Origin: Scandinavium sp036271055
Lineage (GTDB): Bacteria; Pseudomonadota; Gammaproteobacteria; Enterobacterales; Enterobacteriaceae
NCBI RefSeq assembly: GCF_036271055.1
Contig: NZ_DATBBJ010000063.1
Span: 62,001-126,000 of the forward strand
DNA: 64,000 nt
Direction: 5' to 3'
Below are positions 44,678 to 55,181 of the stretch, piece by piece. Position numbers and translations under genes: made by a program. A model generated the notes under the pieces. It was given only the letters and a program-made list of their open reading frames with translations, made no database searches and was not told the DNA's origin. Numbering within the stretch: the stretch's first letter is position 1; each line of letters opens with the position of its first letter.

Positions 44678-45424
44678 TTACCAGTAATGTTCGGCGGTCA
44701 TATGGCCCGGCCGGCGACGTAAGTGTTTAGTCATCTGCCGGGATTCTTTCAGCAACTGCTGAGTGTCACGCACCATCTGTGGGTTACCGCATAACATCAC
44801 GTGACTGTTTTCAGCGGTCATCGTCAAACCGGTTGCCGCTTCCAGCTCACCGCTTTCAATCAACGCCGGAACGCGACCCGTTAGAGAGCCAGGCACATTT
44901 TCACGGCTTACTACGGTCTGGATCTTGAGCTTCCCTTCATAACGCGTTTGCAATTCAAGCATCAGCGGCAGATAGCTGAGATCAGCGGCGTAGCGAACCG
45001 CATGAACCAGCACCAGGTTTTTAAATCGCTCCAGATCTTTACCTTCCTGCAAAATCGACAAATACGGCCCCAATGCGGTGCCTGTCGCCAGCATCCACAG
45101 CGTTTCACAATCCGGTACTTCATCCAGCACAAAGAAGCCCGCAGCCTCACTGACCAGTTGCACTTCGTCGCCGGGCTTTAACGCAGCCAGCCGTGGACTC
45201 AGCTTGCCATCAGGAACAGTGACGAGATAGAACTCGAGATCGGGATTATTCGGCGCATTAACGTAGGAATAGGCGCGCTGGACGCGCTCGCCGTCGATTT
45301 CCAGCCCCAGTTTCGTGAACTGTCCGGCAGTGAAGGGGTGAACGGGGGCATGCACGGTGAGGCTGAACAGGGCGTCTGTCCAGTACTCGATTTTGGTAAC
45401 TTTACCTGTAACCCAATCCGCCAT
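44678..45424 (-). CDS. fpr: Ferredoxin/flavodoxin-NADP+ reductase
   Basis: FAD enzyme of 248 residues; the isoalloxazine-binding motif RAYSYVNAP (about 50-58) and NADP-binding ATGTALGPYLS (about 115-125) are present, and the protein ends in EHYW. It reduces flavodoxin and ferredoxin with NADPH and is SoxRS-controlled in E. coli. It follows glpX downstream in the same direction with a 95-base space. Confidence 0.95.
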   Translation of the reverse strand: MADWVTGKVTKIEYWTDALFSLTVHAPVHPFTAGQFTKLGLEIDGERVQRAYSYVNAPNNPDLEFYLVTVPDGKLSPRLAALKPGDEVQLVSEAAGFFVLDEVPDCETLWMLATGTALGPYLSILQEGKDLERFKNLVLVHAVRYAADLSYLPLMLELQTRYEGKLKIQTVVSRENVPGSLTGRVPALIESGELEAATGLTMTAENSHVMLCGNPQMVRDTQQLLKESRQMTKHLRRRPGHMTAEHYW

Positions 45425-45519
45425 GATCTTCTCCTCGCTACGTTGATAAACCTATCTTCGCTACCCGAGGCAAAGATTTCCAGCCCCGGGAGGCTGGAAA
45501 GCTCTATTGATCAAATAAA

Positions 45520-46530
45520 TCAGAGAATGTGTAGCTGGATTTCCGGATCTTTACGGTCGAGATAGTGAATCGACTGAATACGACGGATGGTGCGTGATTT
45601 ACCGCGGATCATCAGCGTTTCGGTGGTGGCGATATTCCCTTTACGGGTAATGCCGTCGAGCAGGTCGCCTTTGGTGATGCCTGTTGCGGAGAAAATGACG
45701 TTATCGCTCTTAGCCATCTCATCAAGACGCAGCACTTTACCCGCCTCGATACCCATCGCCGCGCAGCGTTCAAGTTCGTTTTCGCCAATGCGGCGGTTTT
45801 CAGGTGAGTCGCCTTTTACATCGTGACGCGCCAACAGACGTCCGTGCATATCACCGTCCAGTGCGCGAATAACCGCAGCTGACACCACGCCTTCCGGCGC
45901 GCCGCCGATCCCGTACAGCACGTCTACTTCACTGTCTGGCATGCAGGTGAGAATTGATGCCGCAACGTCACCATCAGGGATCGCGAACACACGCACACCA
46001 AGTTTTTGCATATCGGCAATCACCTGGTCATGGCGTGGTTTGGCGAGAATCGTGACGGTAAGTTCTGTCAGCGGTTTGCCCAACGCAATGGCGACGTTGC
46101 GCAAATTGGTTTCCAGCGGCAGATTGAGGTCGATAGCGCCTTTTGCGCCCGGGCCAACAATCAGCTTTTCCATGTACATATCTGGCGCGTTCAGGAAGCA
46201 GCCTTTGTCGCCGACCGCTAATACTGCCAGCGCGTTGGCCTGGCCCATTGCGGTCATGCGGGTGCCTTCGATGGGATCGACAGCGATATCAACCGCGTCG
46301 CCTTCGCCAGTGCCGACCTGCTCGCCGATAAACAGCATCGGCGCTTCGTCGATTTCGCCCTCGCCAATCACGATAGTGCCGTCGATATTGACCTTGTTGA
46401 GCATGATGCGCATGGCGTTCACCGCTGCGCCGTCGGCGATATTTTTATCACCCCGGCCCAACCATTTGTAACCCGCAAGCGCGGCGGCCTCGGTCACACG
46501 CGAAAATTCGATGGCAAGTTCTCGTCTCAT
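45520..46530 (-). CDS. glpX: Fructose-1,6-bisphosphatase class II, displaced from glpFK
   Basis: A 336-residue Li+-sensitive, metal-dependent FBPase of gluconeogenesis, same length as E. coli GlpX. Motifs include IVIGEGEIDEAP (metal site, about 53-64), VDPIEGTRMT (about 84-93) and YGIGGAPEGVVSAAVIR. The ATG at 46,530 gives MRRELAIEFSRV, the family start. In E. coli it is the third gene of glpFKX. Here its upstream neighbour is recG, 43 bases away in the same direction and with no terminator between, so it has probably become a tail gene of the gmk-spoT-recG transcription unit and lost GlpR control. Confidence 0.95.
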   Translation of the reverse strand: MRRELAIEFSRVTEAAALAGYKWLGRGDKNIADGAAVNAMRIMLNKVNIDGTIVIGEGEIDEAPMLFIGEQVGTGEGDAVDIAVDPIEGTRMTAMGQANALAVLAVGDKGCFLNAPDMYMEKLIVGPGAKGAIDLNLPLETNLRNVAIALGKPLTELTVTILAKPRHDQVIADMQKLGVRVFAIPDGDVAASILTCMPDSEVDVLYGIGGAPEGVVSAAVIRALDGDMHGRLLARHDVKGDSPENRRIGENELERCAAMGIEAGKVLRLDEMAKSDNVIFSATGITKGDLLDGITRKGNIATTETLMIRGKSRTIRRIQSIHYLDRKDPEIQLHIL

Positions 46531-46573
46531 AGCACACTCGTTTTGGAAGCTAAAAATGGCGCGCAGCAAACAG

Positions 46574-48655
46574 CTACGCGTTGGAATAACGTTCGGTTTC
46601 CGGCATCCAGCGCTCAATTAACGCCTGCGCCTGTTGCGGATATTTATCATGAATATGGCGAGCAATGCGCTGAACGTCGGGGATCATGGCTTGATCACGC
46701 ATTAGGTCAGCGACTTTAAATTCGGCGGCTCCCGTCTGGCGAGTGCCGAGCAGCTCGCCGGGGCCACGGATTTCTAAATCTTTTTGCGCAATCACGAAAC
46801 CGTCGCTGCTGTCGCGCAGCACCTGTAAGCGTTTTTGCGCTGTTTTCGACAGCGGTGCTTTATAGAGTAGTACACAGTGCGAAGCGACCGCGCCACGCCC
46901 AACGCGACCGCGCAACTGATGCAGCTGCGCCAGGCCGAGGCGCTCTGGATTTTCGATAATCATCAGGCTGGCATTGGGAACGTCCACACCCACCTCAATC
47001 ACCGTGGTGGCGATGAGTAAGTGCAGTTCGCCTTGCTTGAAAGCCTGCATCACCGCCTGCTTTTCAGCAGATTTCATGCGCCCGTGGACCAGGCCGATAT
47101 TCAGTTCAGGGAGTGCGATTTTCAGCTCTTCCCAGGTGGCTTCTGCCGCCTGCGCTTCCAGTAAATCGGACTCTTCAATCAGCGTGCAAACCCAGTACGC
47201 CTGACGGCCTTCCTGTGTGCAGGCGTTACGCACGCGTTCGATAATTTCGTTGCGGCGTGTGTCGCCGATAGCGACGGTCGTGACCGGTGTACGGCCCGGC
47301 GGCAGTTCATCAATAACGGAGGTGTCGAGATCGGCATAGGCGGTCATCGCCAACGTGCGCGGAATGGGTGTTGCGGTCATGATCAACTGATGCGGGTGAA
47401 AACCCTGTTGCTGGCCTTTTTCCCACAATGCCAGTCGCTGGTGGACGCCGAAACGGTGCTGTTCGTCGATAATCACCAACGCAAGACCGTTAAACTGCAC
47501 CTGTTCCTGGAAAATAGCGTGTGTACCGACCACCATTTGCACCTGACCGCTGGCGATGGCTTCCTGCTGTGCCAGACGCGCTTTGCCTTTCTGTTTACCG
47601 GCCAGCCAGCCCACTTCAATACCCAGCGGTTCAAACCAGCTGCGGAAATTATTGGCGTGCTGTTCGGCCAGCAGTTCGGTCGGCGCCATTAACCCAACCT
47701 GCTTACCGTGGGCGATAGCGCGAAGTGCGGCGAGGGCGGCAACCAGCGTTTTACCGGAGCCAACATCACCCTGAACAAGGCGCATCATCGGAATGTCCTG
47801 CGCCATGTCTTTTTCGATCTCAGCCACCACGCGGGCCTGTGCGCCGGTTGGTTTGAATGGCAGCGCAGCTAACAGATCATTTTTCAGCTCATCTTTTACG
47901 TCGAGTGGTTCGGCGTGATAGCGCTGTGCACCCGCGCGAAGTGCCAGCATGCTCAGGTTATGTGCCAGCAACTCTTCCATAATCAGGCGGCGCTGCGCAG
48001 GGTGTTGACCCGTTTCTAAATCAGTAAGCTGCAATGTTGGTGGCGGGCGATGCAAGGTCCGGAGCGCTTCCGGCAGGCTCATCAAGCCTTGTGCCAGTTC
48101 AGGAGGCAGTAATTCGGCAATCGCGCAGGTGTCGAGTAAATCCAGCGCCTGATCGGTCAGCTTGCGCAGCGTGGCCTGGCGTACGCCTTCGGTGGTCGGA
48201 TAGACCGGCGTCAGCGTTTCCTGCAACGCCGGCTCGCTCATATCGCCCTGCACGCGGTATTCCGGGTGGATCATTTCCGCGCCATACTTTCCGCGTTTGG
48301 CTTCACCGTAGGCCAGCACACGGCGGCCCGTCGCTAGGCTGTTTTTCATCGCGGCGTTGAAGTTGAAAAAACGCATGGTGAGGATGCCAGTGCCATCGCT
48401 AATCTGGCAGGTCATCATTCGGCGGCCGCCGAAGGTGATATTGCTGCTGAGCACTTCGCCTTCTACCGTGGCATAGATGCCAGGTAAAAGGTCATTAATG
48501 GGGTAAAGTTGGGTTCGATCTTCGTAGCGCAGCGGCAGGTGCAGCAGCAAATCTTGCACGTTATGCAGGCCAATTTTCGCGAGTTTACTGGTCTGCGCCG
48601 CGCCAACGCCAGTAAGCGCACTCAGCGGCACGGCATCCAGCAAACGCCCTTTCAT
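46574..48655 (-). CDS. recG: ATP-dependent DNA helicase RecG
   Basis: Branch-migration helicase of 693 residues (same length as E. coli) that remodels stalled forks and Holliday junctions. N-terminal wedge/OB domain, then Walker A GDVGSGKT (about 290-297), DEQH box IIDEQHRFG (about 396-404) and motif VI in QLRGRVGRG. It overlaps no gene but lies four bases after trmH. Downstream, where E. coli has convergent gltS, this genome has glpX. Confidence 0.95.
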   Translation of the reverse strand: MKGRLLDAVPLSALTGVGAAQTSKLAKIGLHNVQDLLLHLPLRYEDRTQLYPINDLLPGIYATVEGEVLSSNITFGGRRMMTCQISDGTGILTMRFFNFNAAMKNSLATGRRVLAYGEAKRGKYGAEMIHPEYRVQGDMSEPALQETLTPVYPTTEGVRQATLRKLTDQALDLLDTCAIAELLPPELAQGLMSLPEALRTLHRPPPTLQLTDLETGQHPAQRRLIMEELLAHNLSMLALRAGAQRYHAEPLDVKDELKNDLLAALPFKPTGAQARVVAEIEKDMAQDIPMMRLVQGDVGSGKTLVAALAALRAIAHGKQVGLMAPTELLAEQHANNFRSWFEPLGIEVGWLAGKQKGKARLAQQEAIASGQVQMVVGTHAIFQEQVQFNGLALVIIDEQHRFGVHQRLALWEKGQQQGFHPHQLIMTATPIPRTLAMTAYADLDTSVIDELPPGRTPVTTVAIGDTRRNEIIERVRNACTQEGRQAYWVCTLIEESDLLEAQAAEATWEELKIALPELNIGLVHGRMKSAEKQAVMQAFKQGELHLLIATTVIEVGVDVPNASLMIIENPERLGLAQLHQLRGRVGRGAVASHCVLLYKAPLSKTAQKRLQVLRDSSDGFVIAQKDLEIRGPGELLGTRQTGAAEFKVADLMRDQAMIPDVQRIARHIHDKYPQQAQALIERWMPETERYSNA

Positions 48656-48658
48656 CGC

Positions 48659-49348
48659 TTACTTCGCCGCCTGCATGGTAGACCACCAGGCTGCATCAGC
48701 CTCGATCTCACCACGATCGTTAACGTGCGGATAAGGCAATTTTTTTCGCTTCGCAACGTGCGCAAGTACCGGATAACCGCCCTCGAAAAGCAGCCGTTGC
48801 TGCTCGTCTGCCGGAAGCATACTGATTTCACGCTGATACATTCCGGCATTTTGTCGCTGGCGCTGGGCTTCATAGAGAATGAGTGCCGAAGCGACGGAAA
48901 CGTTCAGCGACTGCACCATGCCGGTCATCGGAATAATGATGTCCTGGTCGGCGAGGGCTAATGCTTCCTGAGTGATGCCGGTTTTCTCCTGCCCCATCAG
49001 AATGCAGGTCGGGCGTGTGTAATCGATATCGCGGAAATCGACTGCTTTTTCAGAGAGATGTGTCGCAAGGATTTGCATGCCACGGCTTTTCAGCGTGGAA
49101 ACAGCTTCAGAAATGGTTGGGTGGGTTTTGACCTGCACCCAACTGTTGCTGCCAGCGGCGGTTGACGCCATGGTGCGCATGCGGGTTCCCGGCCAAACGG
49201 CATGGACTTCGTGAACGCCAACGGCATCGGCCGTGCGGACAATCGCCGAGACGTTATGAGGCTTATGGACCTCTTCCATGCAGACCGTCAGATCAGGCTG
49301 ACGCCTGGCGAGCATCTCACAGATACGTGCGTAACGCTGTGAATTCAT
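48659..49348 (-). CDS. trmH: tRNA (Gm18) 2'-O-methyltransferase TrmH
   Basis: SPOUT methyltransferase of 229 residues with the three knot motifs: NVSAIVRTADAVG, ILMGQEKTGIT and IPMTGMVQSLNVSVASALIL. It methylates the ribose of G18 in several tRNAs. It is located between spoT and recG in the conserved operon, with spacings of four or five bases. Confidence 0.95.
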   Translation of the reverse strand: MNSQRYARICEMLARRQPDLTVCMEEVHKPHNVSAIVRTADAVGVHEVHAVWPGTRMRTMASTAAGSNSWVQVKTHPTISEAVSTLKSRGMQILATHLSEKAVDFRDIDYTRPTCILMGQEKTGITQEALALADQDIIIPMTGMVQSLNVSVASALILYEAQRQRQNAGMYQREISMLPADEQQRLLFEGGYPVLAHVAKRKKLPYPHVNDRGEIEADAAWWSTMQAAK

Positions 49349-49352
49349 AACA

Positions 49353-51467
49353 CTAATTTCGGTTACGGGTGACTTTAATCACATCCGGCATAACGCGAAT
49401 CTTGCGCATGATATTGGCCAGATGGACGCGATCGCGTGTCGTCAGACGAATGAAGGCGCTGTAGACTCGACCATCTTTCTCTTCCGTATTCAGGCTCTGA
49501 ATGTTGGACGAGGCGGTGTTGATCGCGGCGGTAAGATTGGCCAACGCACCCTGATGGTTGAACATATCTACCTTAATTTCGGTGATAAATTCCTGTTCCG
49601 TCTCTTTATCCCACTCCACGGCCATGAATTTTTCCGGCTCTTTCTGGTAACCGCGAATATTTCGGCACGACTCATGGTGGATTACCAGCCCTTTGCCTGG
49701 ACTGACGTGGGCGATGATCGGATCGCCTGGAATTGGACGACAGCACTTGGCGAAGGTGATCAACACGCCATCGGCGCCTTTAATCGGCAGATGACCATGG
49801 CCTGATGGTGCAGGCTGTTGCGCAGCACCGGCTTCACCCTGTTGCAGGTTTTTCGCCACAACGACGCTCATGGCGTTGCCGAGACCGATTTCAGCCAGCA
49901 GATCGTCAAGGGTCGCAAGTTTCATGCGAACCAGCTCGCGGTGAATGCTTTCCTGCGGGATTTCAGCGAGTTTGCGGCTACCACCAAGGGCATGATTTAG
50001 CAGGCGGCGACCAAGACTTACGGAGTCATCGCGCTTAAGGTTTTTCAGCAACTGGCGAATTCTTGCGCGTGCTTTGGAACTGACAACAAAGTTCAGCCAC
50101 GCGGCATTCGGGCGAGCGCCCGGTGCAGTAATGATTTCCACCGTCTGCCCACTGGTGAGCGGCTGTGACAGTGGATAGGGTTGTCTGTCGACACGCGCAC
50201 CGACGCAGGCATGTCCGATATCGGTATGTACTGCGTAGGCGAAGTCGACTGGCGTTGCGCCTGCCGGAAGTTCGACGATACGACCTTCTGGCGTGAAAAC
50301 ATAAATCTCATCCGGGAAGAGATCAGATTTTACGCTCTCGATAAATTCAAACGAACTACCGGCACTCTGCTGCAATTCAAGCAGACTTTGCATCCAGCGC
50401 TGAGCGCGGATTTGCGCGGTTGTGCTGCTCTCGCCGTTCTCTTTGTATGCCCAATGAGCGGCAACACCCATCTCGGCCATGACGTCCATATCTTCGGTAC
50501 GAATCTGTACCTCAACCGGCACGCCGTGTGGACCAATCATGGACGTATGCAAAGACTGATAGCCGTTCGCTTTCGGAATGGCGATGTAGTCTTTAACTCG
50601 GCCCGGACGCGGTTTGTACAGGCTGTGCATCTGCCCCAGAACGCGATAGCAGGTGTCGAAATCTTGCACGATCACGCGAAAAGCGTAGATATCCATGATC
50701 GAGTGAAAACGCTGCTCTTTGAGCACCATTTTGCAGTAGATGGAGTAGAGATGTTTTTCGCGACCACTGACGCGGCACGGAATGCCGGCTTCCTGTAAAC
50801 GCCCGTCGATTTCAGAAAGGATCTTCTGAATCATCTCTTTACGGTTGCCACGAGCGGCTTTAACCACTTCTTTAATCACGCGATAGCGGTTGGGATACAA
50901 CGCTTCAAAGCCCAGCTCTTCAAGCTCGGTTTTGATGTGATGGATACCTAAGCGGTGTGCTAATGGGCTGTAAATTTCCAGCGTTTCGCGAGCGATGCGG
51001 CGGCGTTTGTCCGGGCGAAGAGAGCCCAGTGTACGCATGTTATGGGTGCGGTCAGCAAGTTTGATGAGTATGACGCGGATATCCTGCACCATCGCCATAA
51101 TCATCTTGCGAAAGTTTTCGGCCTGGGCTTCTTTCTTATCGCGAAACTTGAGTTTATCAAGCTTAGAGACCCCTTCTACCAGTTCAGCAACGCTTTTACC
51201 AAACAGCTGCTCCATATCCTGGTAGGTGGCGGGGGTATCTTCAATCACATCATGCAGGAGTGCTGCCATCAGCGTTTCATAGTCGAGTTTCATCTCGGCC
51301 AGAATGCAGGCAACGGCTACCGGGTGCGTGATGTAGGGTTCACCGCTTGAACGTGTCTGTCCCTCGTGAGCATCACGTGCAACGAGATAAGCCTGCTGAA
51401 GACGCTTAATCTGGTCTTCTGGCAGGTAAGTTTGAATCAGCTGATTCAGGCTCTCAAACAGATACAA
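49353..51467 (-). CDS. spoT: Bifunctional (p)ppGpp synthetase/hydrolase SpoT
   Basis: A 704-residue stringent-response enzyme. Order of domains: HD hydrolase with ALLHDVIEDT (about 68-77), synthetase with KEKHLYSIYCKM region, TGS (YVFTPEGRIVELPAGATPVDFAYAVHT, in part near 390), helical and zinc-finger region, C-terminal ACT domain. The hydrolase is essential while RelA is active. Two residues longer than E. coli SpoT, from an insertion near position 560 (GAAQQPAPSG). Confidence 0.96.
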   Translation of the reverse strand: MYLFESLNQLIQTYLPEDQIKRLQQAYLVARDAHEGQTRSSGEPYITHPVAVACILAEMKLDYETLMAALLHDVIEDTPATYQDMEQLFGKSVAELVEGVSKLDKLKFRDKKEAQAENFRKMIMAMVQDIRVILIKLADRTHNMRTLGSLRPDKRRRIARETLEIYSPLAHRLGIHHIKTELEELGFEALYPNRYRVIKEVVKAARGNRKEMIQKILSEIDGRLQEAGIPCRVSGREKHLYSIYCKMVLKEQRFHSIMDIYAFRVIVQDFDTCYRVLGQMHSLYKPRPGRVKDYIAIPKANGYQSLHTSMIGPHGVPVEVQIRTEDMDVMAEMGVAAHWAYKENGESSTTAQIRAQRWMQSLLELQQSAGSSFEFIESVKSDLFPDEIYVFTPEGRIVELPAGATPVDFAYAVHTDIGHACVGARVDRQPYPLSQPLTSGQTVEIITAPGARPNAAWLNFVVSSKARARIRQLLKNLKRDDSVSLGRRLLNHALGGSRKLAEIPQESIHRELVRMKLATLDDLLAEIGLGNAMSVVVAKNLQQGEAGAAQQPAPSGHGHLPIKGADGVLITFAKCCRPIPGDPIIAHVSPGKGLVIHHESCRNIRGYQKEPEKFMAVEWDKETEQEFITEIKVDMFNHQGALANLTAAINTASSNIQSLNTEEKDGRVYSAFIRLTTRDRVHLANIMRKIRVMPDVIKVTRNRN

Positions 51468-51486
51468 GGGCGACCCGCAGAGTTAA

Positions 51487-51762
51487 TTAACGACGACCTT
51501 CAGCAATGGCGGTTACGGCCTGCAGTTCTGCGGCTTCCTGCTCTTGCTGCTCCTGGCGATCACGCACATCGAGGATCTGATTGTTGATCAGACCATCTTC
51601 GATTTCGCGCAGCGCGATAACGGTGGTTTTATCGTTTTCTTCTGGTACCAGCGGATCTTTTCCGCCTACCTGCATCTGACGAGCGCGACGCGCGGCGACC
51701 AGTACCAGGTCAAAACGGTTACCAATTTTTTCTACAGCGTCCTGAACAGTTACGCGTGCCAT
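51487..51762 (-). CDS. rpoZ: RNA polymerase omega subunit
   Basis: A 91-residue protein, MARVTVQDAVEKIGNRFDLV at the start, identical in type to E. coli omega. It helps fold beta' and forms ppGpp site 1. The ATG at 51,762 fits the family; five extra upstream codons are excluded. Operon gmk-rpoZ-spoT. Confidence 0.97.
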   Translation of the reverse strand: MARVTVQDAVEKIGNRFDLVLVAARRARQMQVGGKDPLVPEENDKTTVIALREIEDGLINNQILDVRDRQEQQEQEAAELQAVTAIAEGRR

Positions 51763-51815
51763 ATTTAAGAGCTCCACAGATGACGAAATGACTGGGCATG
51801 ATACTGAATGTGGGT

Positions 51816-52442
<627 letters not shown>

Positions 52443-52692
52443 AGTCTTGTGTATGTGAGTCGAAAGAAAGTCTACATACGAGCCTATTATACACGTCGCC
52501 GCTGCGTGACGTAGTCTTTGTCACACTTTTTGCATGAGTTTCTTCCTTTTTGCGTGCTGCTTTCCCGATTTTTCTGCCTGTTGCAGCAACAACGCTGATT
52601 CCTCTGAACGCTTCTCGCAATCCGGAAAATACCGCCTCGCTTGCCAACTGCCTTCACGTTACAAACAGCCGTAATTGGGCAGGAGAAGAGAT

Positions 52693-54372
52693 ATGACAAG
52701 GATAAGAGGGATTTTACTACTGCTACTGGCTTCGCTGACATTCACTGCGCAGGGGAGTTGCCCTGAATGGTCGGATGCCCGGGCAGGTCAGGAAATTACG
52801 CGTTTGCGAGCGCAAATAGACGAATGGAATAAGGCTTACTGGCAGTCGGGCAGCAGCGAAGTCAGCGATGACGAATTCGATCAGCTCAATGCACAGTTAA
52901 AACAGTGGCAGCACTGTTTCAGCAAAGATGCCGAAGAGTCAGATGTCCCCAGACTTAACGGCACGGTTGTTCACCCTGTTGCACATACGGGGGTCCGCAA
53001 ACTCAAAGACAGTTTTGCGGTTTCTCAATGGATGAACGGTAAAACGGATTTATGGGTTCAACCGAAAGTGGATGGTGTGGCGATCACGTTAGTCTACCGC
53101 AACGGGAAACTGACTCAGGCAATCAGTAGAGGAAATGGGCTCGCCGGGGAGGACTGGACGGATAAAGTCCGTCAGATCCCCGCAATCCCCAAAACCGTTC
53201 AGGGCTTGCTCGCCAATAGCGTATTACAAGGAGAGCTATTTCTTCTGCAAGAAGGGCATGTTCAACAGCAAATGGGTGGTATGAATGCCCGTTCTAAAGT
53301 CGCAGGCGCCATGCTGCGCAAAGCGGATTCAGCGCTGCTTGATGAGTTAGCTGTGTTTATCTGGGCCTGGCCGGATGGCCCTGCCCAAATGTCTCAGCGG
53401 TTGACCTTACTGCATGACGCAGGGTTTCCTCTGGTAGCGGAGTATTCACATCCTGTGAAGGATATCTCCGACGTCACCGCTCAGCGTCAACGCTGGTTTA
53501 GCTCGCCATTACCTTTTGCGACTGATGGTGTGGTGGTGCGCACAGCAAAAGAGCCAGAAGCGCGTCACTGGTTGCCGGGCGAAGGGACGTGGGTTGCGGC
53601 ATGGAAATATCCACCTGTGACACAAATCGCTGAGGTTAAATCTATTGAATTCAGTGTCGGTCGCACCGGGAAAGTGGCAGTTGTGGCATTGCTGGAGCCT
53701 GTTTTGCTGGATGATAAACAGGTTCGGCGGGTGAACATCGGTTCGCTCAACCGCCTGAAAGAATGGGACATTGTCGCTGGCGATCGGCTTAGTATCAGTC
53801 TTGCCGGGCAAGGGATCCCGCGCGTTGACAATGTGGCTTGGCGAACGATGGACCGAGCCAAACCCAAACCGCCGCAAGGAACTTTCAATTTCATGACCTG
53901 CTATTGGGCCTCAGAAGAGTGCCAGCCACAGTTTTTGGCCCGGTTAGCTTGGGTGGGTCAGCAATTGCATGTGGACGGTGTGGGTGAGGCGCTTTGGCGA
54001 CTACTGCATGAAACGCACCGTTTCGAACATCTCTTTTCCTGGCTGACGTTGAGCGAAGCACAACTTCGGCAAACACCGGGTATCTCGCCCGACAGGGCTC
54101 GTCTGCTCTGGCATAAGTTTGATTTGGCGAAACAGCAGCCATTCAGGCAATGGTTGCTGGCGTTGGGCATTCCGCTCAATCAAAAAGCAATAGCAGCGCT
54201 GTCGGGATATACGTGGGAGAAACTTTTGATGATGGACCCAGAGGAATGGCAAAAACTGCCGATGACCGGTAAAACCAAAACCAGCCAACTGCTGCGTTGG
54301 CTGGCAGATCCGCATGTGGTCAAGCTGGCTCAGTGGCTTGCCATGCAGGGTATCGCCGGGTTTAAGGCTTAA
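52693..54372 (+). CDS. ligB: NAD+-dependent DNA ligase B
   Basis: A 559-residue LigB. It has an N-terminal hydrophobic segment (MTRIRGILLLLLASLTFTAQGS in part), then the adenylation domain with nucleophile Lys in WVQPKVDGVAI (about 120), OB fold and HhH region, but no zinc finger or BRCT domain, as usual for LigB. Its in vivo role is minor. The ATG at 52,693 is preceded by AGGAGAAGAG. Convergent overlap of four bases with yicG. Confidence 0.93.
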   Translation: MTRIRGILLLLLASLTFTAQGSCPEWSDARAGQEITRLRAQIDEWNKAYWQSGSSEVSDDEFDQLNAQLKQWQHCFSKDAEESDVPRLNGTVVHPVAHTGVRKLKDSFAVSQWMNGKTDLWVQPKVDGVAITLVYRNGKLTQAISRGNGLAGEDWTDKVRQIPAIPKTVQGLLANSVLQGELFLLQEGHVQQQMGGMNARSKVAGAMLRKADSALLDELAVFIWAWPDGPAQMSQRLTLLHDAGFPLVAEYSHPVKDISDVTAQRQRWFSSPLPFATDGVVVRTAKEPEARHWLPGEGTWVAAWKYPPVTQIAEVKSIEFSVGRTGKVAVVALLEPVLLDDKQVRRVNIGSLNRLKEWDIVAGDRLSISLAGQGIPRVDNVAWRTMDRAKPKPPQGTFNFMTCYWASEECQPQFLARLAWVGQQLHVDGVGEALWRLLHETHRFEHLFSWLTLSEAQLRQTPGISPDRARLLWHKFDLAKQQPFRQWLLALGIPLNQKAIAALSGYTWEKLLMMDPEEWQKLPMTGKTKTSQLLRWLADPHVVKLAQWLAMQGIAGFKA

Positions 54373-54986
54373 TGAGCGTTGTGTTTGTAATGAAACACCG
54401 GCAGACCCAACTTCAGGCGAAGCGCCAACATGCGCATCGTAAAGCCAAACAGCAGCGTCGCAATCACCACCACATCGTGGCTGCTAACGTAGTGCTGCAA
54501 CGCGATGTAGAGCACAGCGGAGGCGAAAGAGACTCCTGCATACAATTCTTTCTGAAATACCAGCGGGATGCGTTTACAGAACATATCGCGCAATACGCCG
54601 CCGAACACGCCAGTCACTACTGCAGCAATGGAGGCAATCACCGGGCCTTCTCCCATATCCAGCGCAATCTGTGCGCCGATGATAGAGAAAACCACCAGTC
54701 CGAGGGCGTCGAGTACCAGAAACAAACGGCGCAGATGAGGCATTACCGGGGCCAGAATGGTGGTGAGAACCGCAGCAACAGCCACAATGATCACATACTC
54801 GGGATGCTTAACCCAACCGAGCGGATAGTGACCAAGAAGAATATCGCGCACAGAACCGCCGCCAAGTGCGGTGGCGGTCGCAATGATGATCACACCAAAG
54901 GTATCCATCCGGCGACGCCCAGCGGCAAGCGCGCCTGTCATCGCTTCGGCGGTGATCCCAACCAGGTAGAGAATATGTAGCAGCAT
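54369..54986 (-). CDS. yicG: TRIC-type cation channel protein YicG
   Basis: A 205-residue inner-membrane protein of the UPF0126/TRIC family with seven helices and two related halves, each with a Gly-rich signature (GGGSVRDILLG and VFGGVLRDMF). Bacterial TRIC proteins form trimeric cation channels. The ATG at 54,986 (MLLHILYLVGI) matches E. coli; 14 upstream codons are not coding. Confidence 0.9.
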   Translation of the reverse strand: MLLHILYLVGITAEAMTGALAAGRRRMDTFGVIIIATATALGGGSVRDILLGHYPLGWVKHPEYVIIVAVAAVLTTILAPVMPHLRRLFLVLDALGLVVFSIIGAQIALDMGEGPVIASIAAVVTGVFGGVLRDMFCKRIPLVFQKELYAGVSFASAVLYIALQHYVSSHDVVVIATLLFGFTMRMLALRLKLGLPVFHYKHNAH

Positions 54987-55181
54987 AATTGCCCTCGCAA
55001 ATGAGGACGGCAGGTTAACGATTTGCATAGAAGATAACGATTGAGATTTTCTAAGGTGAATTGAAATGAATTAGTTTTTCTAATCCTATATTTATTTTAT
55101 GGCTGGGTTTTTCGTTTTTCATAATGATAAATGGATTAGAAAAAGTATGTCATTTACTAAATGTTGATGGAGCAAAAAACG

